DNA from: CALBPI01 sp045110335
GTDB lineage: Bacteria > Pseudomonadota > Gammaproteobacteria > Steroidobacterales > Woeseiaceae
NCBI GenBank assembly: GCA_045110335.1
Contig: JBGCGB010000018.1
Span: 1 to 64,000 of the forward strand
Length of the DNA stretch: 64,000 bases
Reading direction: 5' to 3'
Positions 35,948-44,687 of this stretch are shown here, piece by piece (positions within the stretch are counted from its first letter, which is position 1; each line of letters starts with the position of its first letter). The notes beneath the pieces are model-generated. The model was not told the origin of the DNA, ran no database searches, and saw only the letters and a program-made list of their open reading frames with translations. The translations under genes and the position numbers were made by a program.

Positions 35948-36715
35948 CTACATCGCGCTGATGCCGCCATCAATACGCAGCTCGGAGCCGGTCATGAAAG
36001 CGGATTCGTCAGAAGCCAGGTAGAGCACGCCGTAAGCGATGTCGTCCGGATGGCCGACACGACCTAGGGGGATTTGTGCAGAAAGCTTGCTCAGCATCTT
36101 CTCGCGATCACCGCTGCGGTTCATGCCATCAAGAATAGGTGTGTCGATAAAGACCGGATGAACGGAGTTACAACGAATGTTGTTGCGGCGCCTGGCGCAA
36201 TCCAGCGCAATCGATTTCGAGAGATGACATACCGCGGCTTTGGCAGAGTTGTAAGCGGCATAGTTATGTCCGGCGATGATGCCGGCAATCGATGAGATAT
36301 TGATGATACTGCCGCCACCGGACGTTTCCATTAGGGGCATGGCGTATTTGCAGCCGATAAAGACGGAGTCCACGTCAACGGCATGCACGCGACGCCAGCT
36401 TTCCAGTGTTTCGTCCAGTACATTGCCAATGGATCCAATGCCAGCGTTGTTGACAAGAATATGTAGTCCACCGATGGATTCTGCATGCGCGACGACCGCT
36501 TGCCAGTCGTCTTCGCTGGTGACGTCATGCGAAACGGCGCTGGCTTGACCGGGAAGGCTGGCATTGATGTCCGCCGCGACGCTGGCTGCGCCTTCAGCGT
36601 TGATGTCCGTAATGATAACTTTGGCGCCCTCGCGCGCCAGCATCCGCGCCATTGCTTCGCCCAAGCCCTGGGCTGCACCCGTGATTAGCGCAATCTTACC
36701 CGCTACTCTCGCCAT
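35948..36715 (-). CDS. Short-chain dehydrogenase/reductase
   Basis: This 255-residue classical SDR has the cofactor motif TGAAQGLGEAMA, ITDINAEG (an Asp after the second strand, suggesting NAD), NNAGIGS, the catalytic serine in NISSIAG and YNSAK as the YxxxK pair. The C-terminal MTGSELRIDGG is typical. It could be a 3-hydroxysteroid or 3-oxoacyl-type oxidoreductase; the substrate is not readable from sequence. The start at 36715 is the ATG just before the Rossmann strand. It pairs with the flavoprotein gene. Confidence 0.9.
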   Translation of the reverse strand: MARVAGKIALITGAAQGLGEAMARMLAREGAKVIITDINAEGAASVAADINASLPGQASAVSHDVTSEDDWQAVVAHAESIGGLHILVNNAGIGSIGNVLDETLESWRRVHAVDVDSVFIGCKYAMPLMETSGGGSIINISSIAGIIAGHNYAAYNSAKAAVCHLSKSIALDCARRRNNIRCNSVHPVFIDTPILDGMNRSGDREKMLSKLSAQIPLGRVGHPDDIAYGVLYLASDESAFMTGSELRIDGGISAM

Positions 36716-36797
36716 GTCTTGAATCCACTGTGTCGAAAGAGCTGATTGTACGGACTTGATCAACCCGCTGCAGGTTAATTATGTCGGCAAATCTTGT

Positions 36798-38816
36798 CTA
36801 TGCGGCACCACTCATTTGTGGGCGCTCGAATTCCAAAGAAGCTGCTTGGTTGGCCGGTAGCGTGAGGGTGATTGTCGTGCCTCTGCCCACCACAGAGTCC
36901 ACATCAATTTCCCCACCGTGAGCCTCACAGATGATGGCGTGGACAGTCGACAAACCTTGTCCACTGCCACGGCCAGGCTCTTTAGTCGTATAGAAGTGAT
37001 CAAAAATGCTACCGAGAAGGTTGTTCTCAATACCACAGCCGTTGTCGCGAACCTTGATGACGATAGATCCGTTTTTCTGGTCGCTTGCAATAGTGATTAT
37101 GCCTTTGGCACTGAGGTTCGCATCTTCAATCGCATGAATAGCGTTACTCACCAGATGAATCATTGCTTGATCAAAACGACCACCGATTAACATCGCCTCA
37201 GCAATCGAATCATTAAGCTGCCATTGAATGTCCGCGACATCATTCCATTGGCCTCGAGTTAGCGTGATGACATTACGCAGCGCCTGATTTACATCGCATT
37301 TTTCTGCAACTTCGCCTGTCGAACCAGTTACGGCAACCATGGCTGTGACGATATTCTTGATCTGTTCGATGCCCCTAATACACTCATCAAGTGCACTCGG
37401 AACCTCGCATCTCAAAAATTCAAAGTCAGCATCATTGAGTGCCGTTTTCAAGTCCGGCAACGTCTTGCCACGGGACGGGTCCTTGTCATCCTCGGCAATT
37501 GCCTCGACCTGAGCGATGACCGGTCTTAAGCCCTCCCAAGATTCCCTGACAAAGTACAGGTTGTCGGATAGGTATTGTGTCGGCGTATTGATTTCATGAG
37601 CAATTCCCGCGGCGAGGTGCCCGATTGACTCAAGTTTTTGTGCCTGACGGAGTTGTCTCTCCTTGGCGCGCCGGATTTCAATATTTCTAACCAATAGGCT
37701 GAGGAATTGTTCATCATCCATTTCGAAACGCGTAATGATAAGTTCTATTGGGAACTCACTGCCATCAATGCGCTTCCCACCTGCGTCGCATTCATGGATG
37801 ATACTGAAGCAACTAGTGTCGTTCTCTATGGCTAAGTGATGGACGAGATTTATAGCATCGTCGCCGAGTAGATTGCTCACCGGCAATCCGACAAAATCAC
37901 GTCTACGGCAACCGAAGATGTCGGTTACCGCCTTGTTCATAGAGACAATGCACCCGTCTACCGAGATGACGATAGCGCCGTCCGGCATGCTGTTGACGAT
38001 TGCCGTGAACTTAGCCTGACTGTCCCTCAACAACGTATGCATGCGTTGCTGGCGCTCATCGATAATACCGCCGATCAAGATGAGCCCAATAATCACACTA
38101 ACCGCGACTACGATTTCGACGGCCAGTATGGTGTTGTTATCGGCAATCGCCATGATGGCTTGGCCTGGCGCCAAATGGAATCGTGTTGCTGACATCGCTG
38201 CATAGTGCATGCCGGTTACCGCTGCGCCCAGCACCAGGCTGCTGCTGAGTGCACTGAAACGGGGGGTTTCTTGTTGGCTATGTTTGAGTTTTGCATAGAG
38301 CCCGGCAAGCGCCAGTAAGAAAGCAACGCCGATGGATACACCAAACATCAGGATGTCGTAGCTCATTTGTGCACTGGTAATAATCGCTTCCATGCCTATG
38401 TAATGCATGGCACCGATGCCGCTTGCCATCGCCAATGCAGCTAGATTCAGTTTCAGCGACGTCGGCTGGCTCTCATGCAGAAGCAAAATGGTTAGCGCTG
38501 ATCCGGCGATGGCGGGCAACGCGGAAAGCATTGTAATGAGCGGGTCGTATCCGACATCAATCGGCAGTGCCATTGCCAGCATGCCGGTGAAGTGCATTCC
38601 CCAGATACCGATTCCCATGCCGAGCGATCCAATAACTTTCCAGCCAAGACGATATTTGGCTGAGCCATGTTGTTTGGCGCGTTGAATTACAGGTAGTAAA
38701 ACAGATGCGGCGAGCACCGCAATGCAAAGACTACAAAACACCAGGAAGATGCTGTGGCTATGTTGTAGCGGCTCGCCAGTTATCGCCTCCGGAGGCAGGA
38801 ATCGCCAAAACTGCAT
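36798..38816 (-). CDS. MHYT-PAS sensor histidine kinase
   Basis: This is a 672-residue protein with a seven-helix MHYT sensor (residues ~20-255) that carries the three motifs GMHFTGM (73-79), AMHYIGM (136-142) and GMHYAAM (202-208), thought to bind a metal for O2, CO or NO sensing. A PAS domain (~265-380) follows. The dimerisation domain has the phospho-accepting histidine in AAGIAHEINTPTQYL, and the ATPase has NAIHAI, DNGCGI and GRGSGQGLSTVHAI. No response regulator is adjacent; the nearest receiver protein is 4 kb away. Confidence 0.92.
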   Translation of the reverse strand: MQFWRFLPPEAITGEPLQHSHSIFLVFCSLCIAVLAASVLLPVIQRAKQHGSAKYRLGWKVIGSLGMGIGIWGMHFTGMLAMALPIDVGYDPLITMLSALPAIAGSALTILLLHESQPTSLKLNLAALAMASGIGAMHYIGMEAIITSAQMSYDILMFGVSIGVAFLLALAGLYAKLKHSQQETPRFSALSSSLVLGAAVTGMHYAAMSATRFHLAPGQAIMAIADNNTILAVEIVVAVSVIIGLILIGGIIDERQQRMHTLLRDSQAKFTAIVNSMPDGAIVISVDGCIVSMNKAVTDIFGCRRRDFVGLPVSNLLGDDAINLVHHLAIENDTSCFSIIHECDAGGKRIDGSEFPIELIITRFEMDDEQFLSLLVRNIEIRRAKERQLRQAQKLESIGHLAAGIAHEINTPTQYLSDNLYFVRESWEGLRPVIAQVEAIAEDDKDPSRGKTLPDLKTALNDADFEFLRCEVPSALDECIRGIEQIKNIVTAMVAVTGSTGEVAEKCDVNQALRNVITLTRGQWNDVADIQWQLNDSIAEAMLIGGRFDQAMIHLVSNAIHAIEDANLSAKGIITIASDQKNGSIVIKVRDNGCGIENNLLGSIFDHFYTTKEPGRGSGQGLSTVHAIICEAHGGEIDVDSVVGRGTTITLTLPANQAASLEFERPQMSGAA

Positions 38817-38908
38817 GTTCTAAGAACTCCGGGAACGACAGGGGTTCTGGGTTAGCGGCAGCGTGGGAAGCAGCTTGAGCGCTTTATGACTTAAACATAA
38901 GGCGAATT

Positions 38909-39202
38909 TTAGCGTGGGATGCGCCAGAGCAAGCGATGGGTGATGCAATGGATGGGGACGGGTCCAAGCGCGCTGCTATCACTTCCGGTTTGACCGTCAC
39001 TACCAACCCTGACTGTCCCATCGTCGTCGAGCGCCAAGAGTCGTTTGGTCATAAACCCGAAATGCGGGTGTTGAAGACAGACAATGGTGCCTAGTTCTAA
39101 AGAAGAGACTTGGTGCCGGCGAACGCGGCGAACCAGAATAAAATCGCCCTCTTCCAGAGTGGGCAGCATACTTCTGCCGCGCACCCGGAAGAGGCGAATC
39201 AA
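38909..39202 (-). CDS. sodX: Nickel-SOD maturation protease (S26 signal peptidase family)
   Basis: This is a 97-residue S26 protease with the catalytic serine in RGRSMLPTLEEGDFILV and the lysine in MTKRLLAL. It lacks the transmembrane helix of normal signal peptidases. Such small S26 enzymes are encoded next to sodN and remove its N-terminal propeptide to free His1. The start seems to be TTG at 39202, since an in-frame stop lies just upstream. It sits 14 bp downstream of sodN. Confidence 0.85.
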   Translation of the reverse strand: MIRLFRVRGRSMLPTLEEGDFILVRRVRRHQVSSLELGTIVCLQHPHFGFMTKRLLALDDDGTVRVGSDGQTGSDSSALGPVPIHCITHRLLWRIPR

Positions 39203-39216
39203 TGCTTAAACCCGGC

Positions 39217-39714
39217 TTAGAGTACGGGGTAAACCGTTTCCAGCGAGGGCTTGTAAGGGCAAGTCGCGCGCTTCGTATCAACGCCTTTGGTCGCCCAGAA
39301 TAGTTCTGCAAATTCGTTGCAAAGGCTGACAAGCTGCAAGGCATCGTCGCGGCTAACGCCCTGTTTGCATTTGCTGCCGGTCAACATGATGTTGTGGACG
39401 AGCTCGTGTGCATTCGGAAACTTCTCGAACTGCGGCGCTTTCAGGTAGTCGCCCCAAATGATCCGAACATCGTGTTTTACCGACTCGGCATGCTCTTCTT
39501 TCTGAGCAACGCAGCGCGACATTGTGTTTTGATAGGCGATGTTGCTTTCAGGCTTATGGCCTTCCAGTTCTTCCATGATGTCGATCATGCGTACGACGGT
39601 GAGTGCCGAGATTAGCAGGGGCGCAGGATCATAGATCGCACAAGGAACGTCGCAATGTGCTGCAACATCTTCAATCGCTTTGCCGGAAACTTTTTCAATC
39701 AAACCATGTAACAC
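39217..39714 (-). CDS. sodN: Nickel superoxide dismutase precursor
   Basis: This is a 165-residue precursor. Residues 1-19 are a propeptide ending in VAA. The mature enzyme then begins with the nickel hook HCDVPCAIYDP (H20, C21 and C25 correspond to His1, Cys2 and Cys6 of NiSOD). The rest is the four-helix bundle with conserved Y and K/E segments. It disproportionates superoxide in the cytoplasm. The start is GTG at 39714 with AAGGAG 9 nt upstream. It is followed directly by the maturation protease gene. Confidence 0.95.
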   Translation of the reverse strand: MLHGLIEKVSGKAIEDVAAHCDVPCAIYDPAPLLISALTVVRMIDIMEELEGHKPESNIAYQNTMSRCVAQKEEHAESVKHDVRIIWGDYLKAPQFEKFPNAHELVHNIMLTGSKCKQGVSRDDALQLVSLCNEFAELFWATKGVDTKRATCPYKPSLETVYPVL

Positions 39715-39755
39715 AGTGGTTTACTCCTTAGACGGTCAGGGTTAGTACAGGTCGA

Positions 39756-42089
39756 TTATTCTGCCTGAATCGTCGGGCTTGTGCGAGCGCCGAATGTTTC
39801 ATCGAGCCAGATAATTAACGAGGGCAGTAAGATCAGATCGTAGATGACGGCGCTGGAGACGACGATGGCGATCATGACGCCCGAGGTTACATTCAGATTG
39901 AAATCAGATGTCGCGAGTACCATAAATCCGGCGGTTAACGTAATCGACGTGACGATAAGCGCCCTGGCTACGGTGCGGATGGCATAGTGCATTGCTTCTA
40001 ACGGCGGTAGTCGTTGTACACGTCGTGCCTGCAGATACTTTGTCAGCAAATAGACAGTGTCGTCGACGACGAGTCCGATCGTCATGCTAAACACGACGGC
40101 TGCGGCTAGATTGATATTGCCTACGAGCAGTCCCCAAATACCGAATGCAATGGCCGCGGGCAGTAGATTCGGTATCAGGCTCATTAGCCCGAATTTGAAC
40201 GATTTTAACGTCAGCATGAGCGTGATGGTGATCAAGCCCAGTGCTAGCAGTGAGCCTGTGAGCATCGCATTGATGTTGCGCTGCCCGATATTCGCCCAGG
40301 ATACGTCCGGACCGGCACCCGGTGTTCGAAGCTCGGGCGCATTGCTGAGTAGCCATTGATCGGCGCGCTCCGCAAGTTCAACGATTCCGCGAGTTCGTTC
40401 ACCACCAATACGCACATCGATACGCATCGCTGATTGATCGAAGCTGATCTGGTTATTCAAGTCTAGCCCGAACGGCAACGACATTTCATAGAGCAACAGA
40501 TATTGCGCAGCTAGGTCTGCCTGCATCGGCAAAACCCGCATTTTCGGATCGTCATCATGAAGATCTTCATTGAGCCGCTTTAGCGTTTCGGGAAATCCAG
40601 CTACATAGATGACTTCTGGCTGCGAACGCGCCCAGTTCATGAATGCATCAACCTTGCCCAGGTATTCGGGGTTGGTAATGCCATAGGGGCGACCGCTGTC
40701 AAAAGAAAAGCTCATCACGAATGGACCCGTCAGATTTTCGATTGTGAAATCGGCTGCTTGCCGTAGCGGCAAATCGGTCGAGAAGTACTCGATGAAATCG
40801 TCTTCCAATGTGTTGCGCGGAATAAAGCTGATCAACACCAGTGCAATGAGCGTTGCAACGATGGAGAGTTTTCGACGATGGGTGAGTAAGCCATCAGCCA
40901 GTTTCGCCATGCTGGCACGGCTGCCGCGCGACTCAGCCCGAAATGGCAAGAACACGAGCAAAGCGGGTAGCAGGGTGAGCGTGCAAAACAATGCGACGAA
41001 GACGCCGATCGCGACCATATTACCAAGGTCCCGGAACGGCGGGACTTCGCTGTAGTTCAATCCCAGGAATCCGATGGCTGTTGTCATCGTAGTCAACAAG
41101 ATCGGTTGCAGATTGGTTGCCAGTGCGATCCGAACGGCAGTTTTCTTTTCAGCACCACTCCGGTACTCGGCCAAAAACACACTGATCATATGGACGGCAT
41201 CGGCGACCGCTAGCGTCATGACGATGCTGGGTACGGCGACCGTCGCTGCGTTGAGCTTGAAACCGATGACGCTGGCGATGCCGAGCGTCGCAAGAATGCT
41301 ACTGGCGACGATCACGAGTACAGACAGCGTGGCGTGAATGGAGCGAAGCGTTAGTGTTAGCAAGACAATAACGATCGAGATGACGATGGGGATGAACCGA
41401 AAGAAGTCATTGATCGACAGCTCGTCAAACGTTTGGTCGCCGATGGCTGACCCCAATAGGTATATGTCAATGTCAGGGTATGCTTCACGATAGCTTTGTG
41501 TCAGTTCGCGCGCATATTGGGCGATCTCAGGTACTGCAATCTGATCTTCTTCCGGCATATTCAGCATGACATTGACGGCGGCGACATGTCCCGACGGGGA
41601 TACCCATCGGTAAATCAGCTCAGGTTCGTCCAGCGCCGTGTCACGAATACTTGAACGTTGTTCGGGATCGGTGATTGCGGTTGCCGGAATCAAATCGTTG
41701 ACGCGAAGTTCATCATTGGCGGCAACGGTATGCTGATAGTTCGCCAGTGAGTCGACCCTTTTTGCATATGGGATTCGCCAACCTTCATCAGTCAGCTCCA
41801 GCAGCAATGTGATCGCGCGTTCTGAAAAGACATCGCCATTATTTGGTGCAATCACAAACATGACATTGTCCGTCTTGCCGTAGGTGCGCATAAGCGCTTG
41901 TTCGGCAATGTAGTTAGGATTGTCATCAGCGAAAAAAATGGACTCATCGGTTTCAAGCTTGAGCTGTATGAGTCCGGCGGCGCATAACAACACAATCGCT
42001 GCGCCAAACAACGAAATGAATCGTCGTCTGTCTACGAGACATTTTGTCAAGCGTGCCGCCAATGTGGTTTCAGGCAAGACGCGCACCAT
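39756..42089 (-). CDS. RND/MMPL-family exporter
   Basis: This is a 777-residue membrane protein with the two-fold RND layout: one helix, a large extracytoplasmic loop (~50-220), five helices, a helix, a second large loop and five helices. LAVADAVHMISVFLAEYRSG in helix 4 and IGLVVDDTVYLLTKYLQARR in helix 10 are the paired proton-relay segments typical of MMPL/SSD-type transporters. The cargo is unknown; lipids or hydrophobic compounds are usual. It lies 41 bp before sodN and overlaps csaA by 20 nt, so the four genes csaA-RND-sodN-sodX may be one transcript. Confidence 0.9.
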   Translation of the reverse strand: MVRVLPETTLAARLTKCLVDRRRFISLFGAAIVLLCAAGLIQLKLETDESIFFADDNPNYIAEQALMRTYGKTDNVMFVIAPNNGDVFSERAITLLLELTDEGWRIPYAKRVDSLANYQHTVAANDELRVNDLIPATAITDPEQRSSIRDTALDEPELIYRWVSPSGHVAAVNVMLNMPEEDQIAVPEIAQYARELTQSYREAYPDIDIYLLGSAIGDQTFDELSINDFFRFIPIVISIVIVLLTLTLRSIHATLSVLVIVASSILATLGIASVIGFKLNAATVAVPSIVMTLAVADAVHMISVFLAEYRSGAEKKTAVRIALATNLQPILLTTMTTAIGFLGLNYSEVPPFRDLGNMVAIGVFVALFCTLTLLPALLVFLPFRAESRGSRASMAKLADGLLTHRRKLSIVATLIALVLISFIPRNTLEDDFIEYFSTDLPLRQAADFTIENLTGPFVMSFSFDSGRPYGITNPEYLGKVDAFMNWARSQPEVIYVAGFPETLKRLNEDLHDDDPKMRVLPMQADLAAQYLLLYEMSLPFGLDLNNQISFDQSAMRIDVRIGGERTRGIVELAERADQWLLSNAPELRTPGAGPDVSWANIGQRNINAMLTGSLLALGLITITLMLTLKSFKFGLMSLIPNLLPAAIAFGIWGLLVGNINLAAAVVFSMTIGLVVDDTVYLLTKYLQARRVQRLPPLEAMHYAIRTVARALIVTSITLTAGFMVLATSDFNLNVTSGVMIAIVVSSAVIYDLILLPSLIIWLDETFGARTSPTIQAE

Positions 42090-42408
42090 TCGCTATGGGT
42101 TGCTGGGGTACTGCCAGTACGACAGCGCCGTCATCGCGATGAAAGCCTGTGACCAAGCACTGGGACTGGATTGGACCGATCTGCTTCTCCGGAAAGTTAA
42201 CGACAGCAATGACCTGTTGGCCAACGAGTGATTCCGGGGTGTAGAGGTCGGTGACCTGGGCGCTGGACTTCAATACGCCGATTTCGTCACCAAAGTCTAT
42301 TTGAAGGATATAGGCGGGTTTTCTCGCCGCTTCAAAAACGAAAGCTTCTAAAATGGTACCCACGCAAAGACTAATCTTTTCGAAATCACGAAAACTTGCA
42401 GTTAACAT
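42070..42408 (-). CDS. csaA: CsaA-like tRNA-binding-domain chaperone
   Basis: This 112-residue OB-fold protein matches CsaA: FEKISLCVGTILEA, ARKPAYILQIDFGDEIGVLKSSAQVTDLY, VNFPEKQIGPIQSQCLVTGF. CsaA dimers bind tRNA-like nucleic acids or act as export-related chaperones in Bacillus. Length is normal for the family. AGGAA is directly before the ATG. Its end overlaps the RND exporter start by 20 nt. Confidence 0.92.
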   Translation of the reverse strand: MLTASFRDFEKISLCVGTILEAFVFEAARKPAYILQIDFGDEIGVLKSSAQVTDLYTPESLVGQQVIAVVNFPEKQIGPIQSQCLVTGFHRDDGAVVLAVPQQPIANGARLA

Positions 42409-42528
42409 TTCCTAACGCACTCTTAATATTGATGATAGTGTTAGCACTGTACTTTAGTGCGCCGTAAAACCGTATTGCTATTGTACAGCCAAGAATAAAA
42501 ACGCGAACATAAGTGGCGGATAGCAACG

Positions 42529-42924
42529 ATGGACATGAAGTCTTACGAAGATGCCGTTAAGGGAACGATCGTTTTTGTTGACGATTCCAGACAACTAGTA
42601 GACATCGCGACGGCCATGTTTGAGCAACTCAAGTGTCCGATCATTGGATTCACTGACCCCGTTCTTGCTGCTGACCATATTCAATCAAATTCTGACAAGA
42701 TTCGCGTTGTTATTAGCGATCAATCGATGCCGAAGGTAACGGGCATCGAATTATTGCAGGAAGCGGCCAAGCAAACGCCAAAACCCTATCTTGTTCTTTC
42801 TACCGGCGTTTTGGTGGATACTAGTCTCGATCAGTACCTTGCACTCGGCATTGATGCCGTTTTGCCAAAACCATTCTCATTATCCGATATCTGTGGAATG
42901 CTTGATCGAATGCTAGCGGCGTAG
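42529..42924 (+). CDS. Stand-alone response regulator receiver
   Basis: This is a 131-residue CheY-like protein made only of a receiver domain: acidic pocket D18-D19, phospho-acceptor D64 in VISDQSMP, S91/T92 in LVLSTG and K114 in VLPKPF. No output domain is attached, so it must act by protein contact or as a phosphate sink. It is the only receiver in the window; pairing with the MHYT kinase 4 kb away is possible but unsupported by adjacency. Confidence 0.9.
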   Translation: MDMKSYEDAVKGTIVFVDDSRQLVDIATAMFEQLKCPIIGFTDPVLAADHIQSNSDKIRVVISDQSMPKVTGIELLQEAAKQTPKPYLVLSTGVLVDTSLDQYLALGIDAVLPKPFSLSDICGMLDRMLAA

Positions 42925-42941
42925 TCGCGACTGCTTATTCG

Positions 42942-44288
42942 ATGACCGATAACCGTCCCAAACTTACCTCGGGGTCTATTCCCGGGCACATGATAGCCAT
43001 GGCTTTGCCGATGCTGGGCGGCATCTTCGCAATGATGGCATTCAATGCCGTGGATACCTTTTTCGTCGGTCAGATTGGCGGTCGTGAGTTGGCCGCGATG
43101 AGTTTTACCTTTCCCGTCGTCATGATCGTCACAGCGGCCGCTATTGGCATGAGTTCCGGTACGTCTTCTGTTATTGCGCGTGCGGTTGGCGCCGACGATA
43201 CGCAAAAGACACGGCGTTTATGTACTGACGCATTGTTGCTCGCTTTTCTGGTTGCCCTCGCTTTGTCATTCATCGGTTGGTTGACGATTGACCCGGTGTT
43301 TACGTTGTTGGGCGCACCAGCCGATATGCTGCCGCTGATATCACGCTACATGACGCTTTGGTTCATGAGTGCCTGTCTGTATGTCGTGCCCATGGTCGGG
43401 ATGGGTGCGATTCGCGCGACAGGCGATACTCGTGTACCGATGTTGATCATGGTGGGTGCGGCGATCGTGAACGGCATCATTGATCCCTTACTCATTTTTG
43501 GATTAGGGCCTTTTCCCAAACTCGACCTCATGGGTGCCGCACTGGCGTTAGTGATCGCTCGCATACTGATGTTTATTGTCACGCTATCCGTCCTTGGTTT
43601 CCGATTGCGGATGATCGATTTTTCGCCGCCTTCGTTGGCCACCGTTGTTGGCTCATGGCGCAGCATCTTGCATGTCGGCTTACCCGCTGCCGGCACCAAC
43701 ATGATTATTCCGGTTTGCAGCGCAGTCGTGACGGCAATGCTGGCGATCTACGGCGCCGATGTGGTCGCCGGATTTGGCGTTGCTACGCGTATTGAGTCGT
43801 TGTCCTTGATCGCCTTTTACGCGCTTTCCGCGATCATTGGTCCGATTCTTGGGCAAAACTTGTCGGCGCGAAAGATCGGTCGTATGTTAGAAGCACTTCA
43901 CACCAGTGCCATGTTCTGCGCTATTTTCGGTTTGGGGTTAGCGGTTTTGCTGTGGGTGTTTGGGGGCTACGTGACCGGGTGGTTTAGCGATGATGCCCGT
44001 ATCACCGAAGTCGCCAACCAGTTTCTTTGGCTCGTCCCGATCAGCTATGGTGCAGCCGGAATGGTGATGACAGCCAATGCGGCGTTTAATGGCATCGGTA
44101 ATCCGTTACCGGCTGTGGTGATTTCGACAATGCGAATGGCAGTGATCTATCTACCTCTGGCATGGTTGGGTGGGCGATTGTTTGGTTACGCCGGTATCTT
44201 TGGTGCTTACGCACTCGCAAACCTGGCCTGTGGCATTGGTGGATATTTTTGGATTCGACATCGTGTCCGCGCATTGGCAGCGGCATGA
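42942..44288 (+). CDS. MATE family efflux transporter (NorM/DinF superfamily)
   Basis: This is a 448-residue, 12-helix protein. The N-terminal MATE repeat has MALPMLGGIFAMMAFNAVDTFFVGQIGGRELAAMSFTFPV and the second repeat has VGLPAAGTNMIIPVCSAVVTAMLAIYG, with SSVIARAVGADD in the loop. It likely exports cationic or hydrophobic compounds using Na+ or H+. It starts 17 bp after the receiver gene and is followed by the DUF4345 gene. Confidence 0.92.
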   Translation: MTDNRPKLTSGSIPGHMIAMALPMLGGIFAMMAFNAVDTFFVGQIGGRELAAMSFTFPVVMIVTAAAIGMSSGTSSVIARAVGADDTQKTRRLCTDALLLAFLVALALSFIGWLTIDPVFTLLGAPADMLPLISRYMTLWFMSACLYVVPMVGMGAIRATGDTRVPMLIMVGAAIVNGIIDPLLIFGLGPFPKLDLMGAALALVIARILMFIVTLSVLGFRLRMIDFSPPSLATVVGSWRSILHVGLPAAGTNMIIPVCSAVVTAMLAIYGADVVAGFGVATRIESLSLIAFYALSAIIGPILGQNLSARKIGRMLEALHTSAMFCAIFGLGLAVLLWVFGGYVTGWFSDDARITEVANQFLWLVPISYGAAGMVMTANAAFNGIGNPLPAVVISTMRMAVIYLPLAWLGGRLFGYAGIFGAYALANLACGIGGYFWIRHRVRALAAA

Positions 44289-44303
44289 CATTGGGAGACG
44301 CAA

Positions 44304-44687
44304 ATGGCTAAAGCTATTCTATGGATTTTTGGGCTGATCACGTTGGGCTTTGGCGTGTGGTCATTCTTAGCGCCAATGGATGCGGCAGGTCTCGTTCAAT
44401 ACGGCTTGGGTTCGCCGGCGGCGGTTACCGAGATGCGGGCATTCTATGGTGGACTCGAGATCGGCATCGCCATTTTTTGGATCATGGCTGCGATGCGGCC
44501 AAGAATGATCAATGCCGGATTGATATCGATGATCTGTGTTTGGGGCGGTGTCGCATTGGCCAGAGGCGCCGGTATGTTGCTTGACGGCAGCGCATCAACG
44601 GCAATGGCGGTCATTCTGGCGTTTGAGGCGTTGGGGGCTGTTCTCGGGTTGGTGGCGCTTAAGCGTTCTTCAGCCAATTTGCTGTAG
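44304..44687 (+). CDS. DUF4345 family membrane protein
   Basis: This 127-residue protein has four transmembrane helices: ILWIFGLITLGFGVWSFLAP, MRAFYGGLEIGIAIFWIMAAM, MINAGLISMICVWGGVALARGAGML, and MAVILAFEALGAVLGLVAL. The AFYGGLEIGIAIFW segment is the DUF4345 signature. The function is unknown. GGGAG precedes the ATG. Its last 29 nt overlap the convergent MATE gene. Confidence 0.85.
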   Translation: MAKAILWIFGLITLGFGVWSFLAPMDAAGLVQYGLGSPAAVTEMRAFYGGLEIGIAIFWIMAAMRPRMINAGLISMICVWGGVALARGAGMLLDGSASTAMAVILAFEALGAVLGLVALKRSSANLL

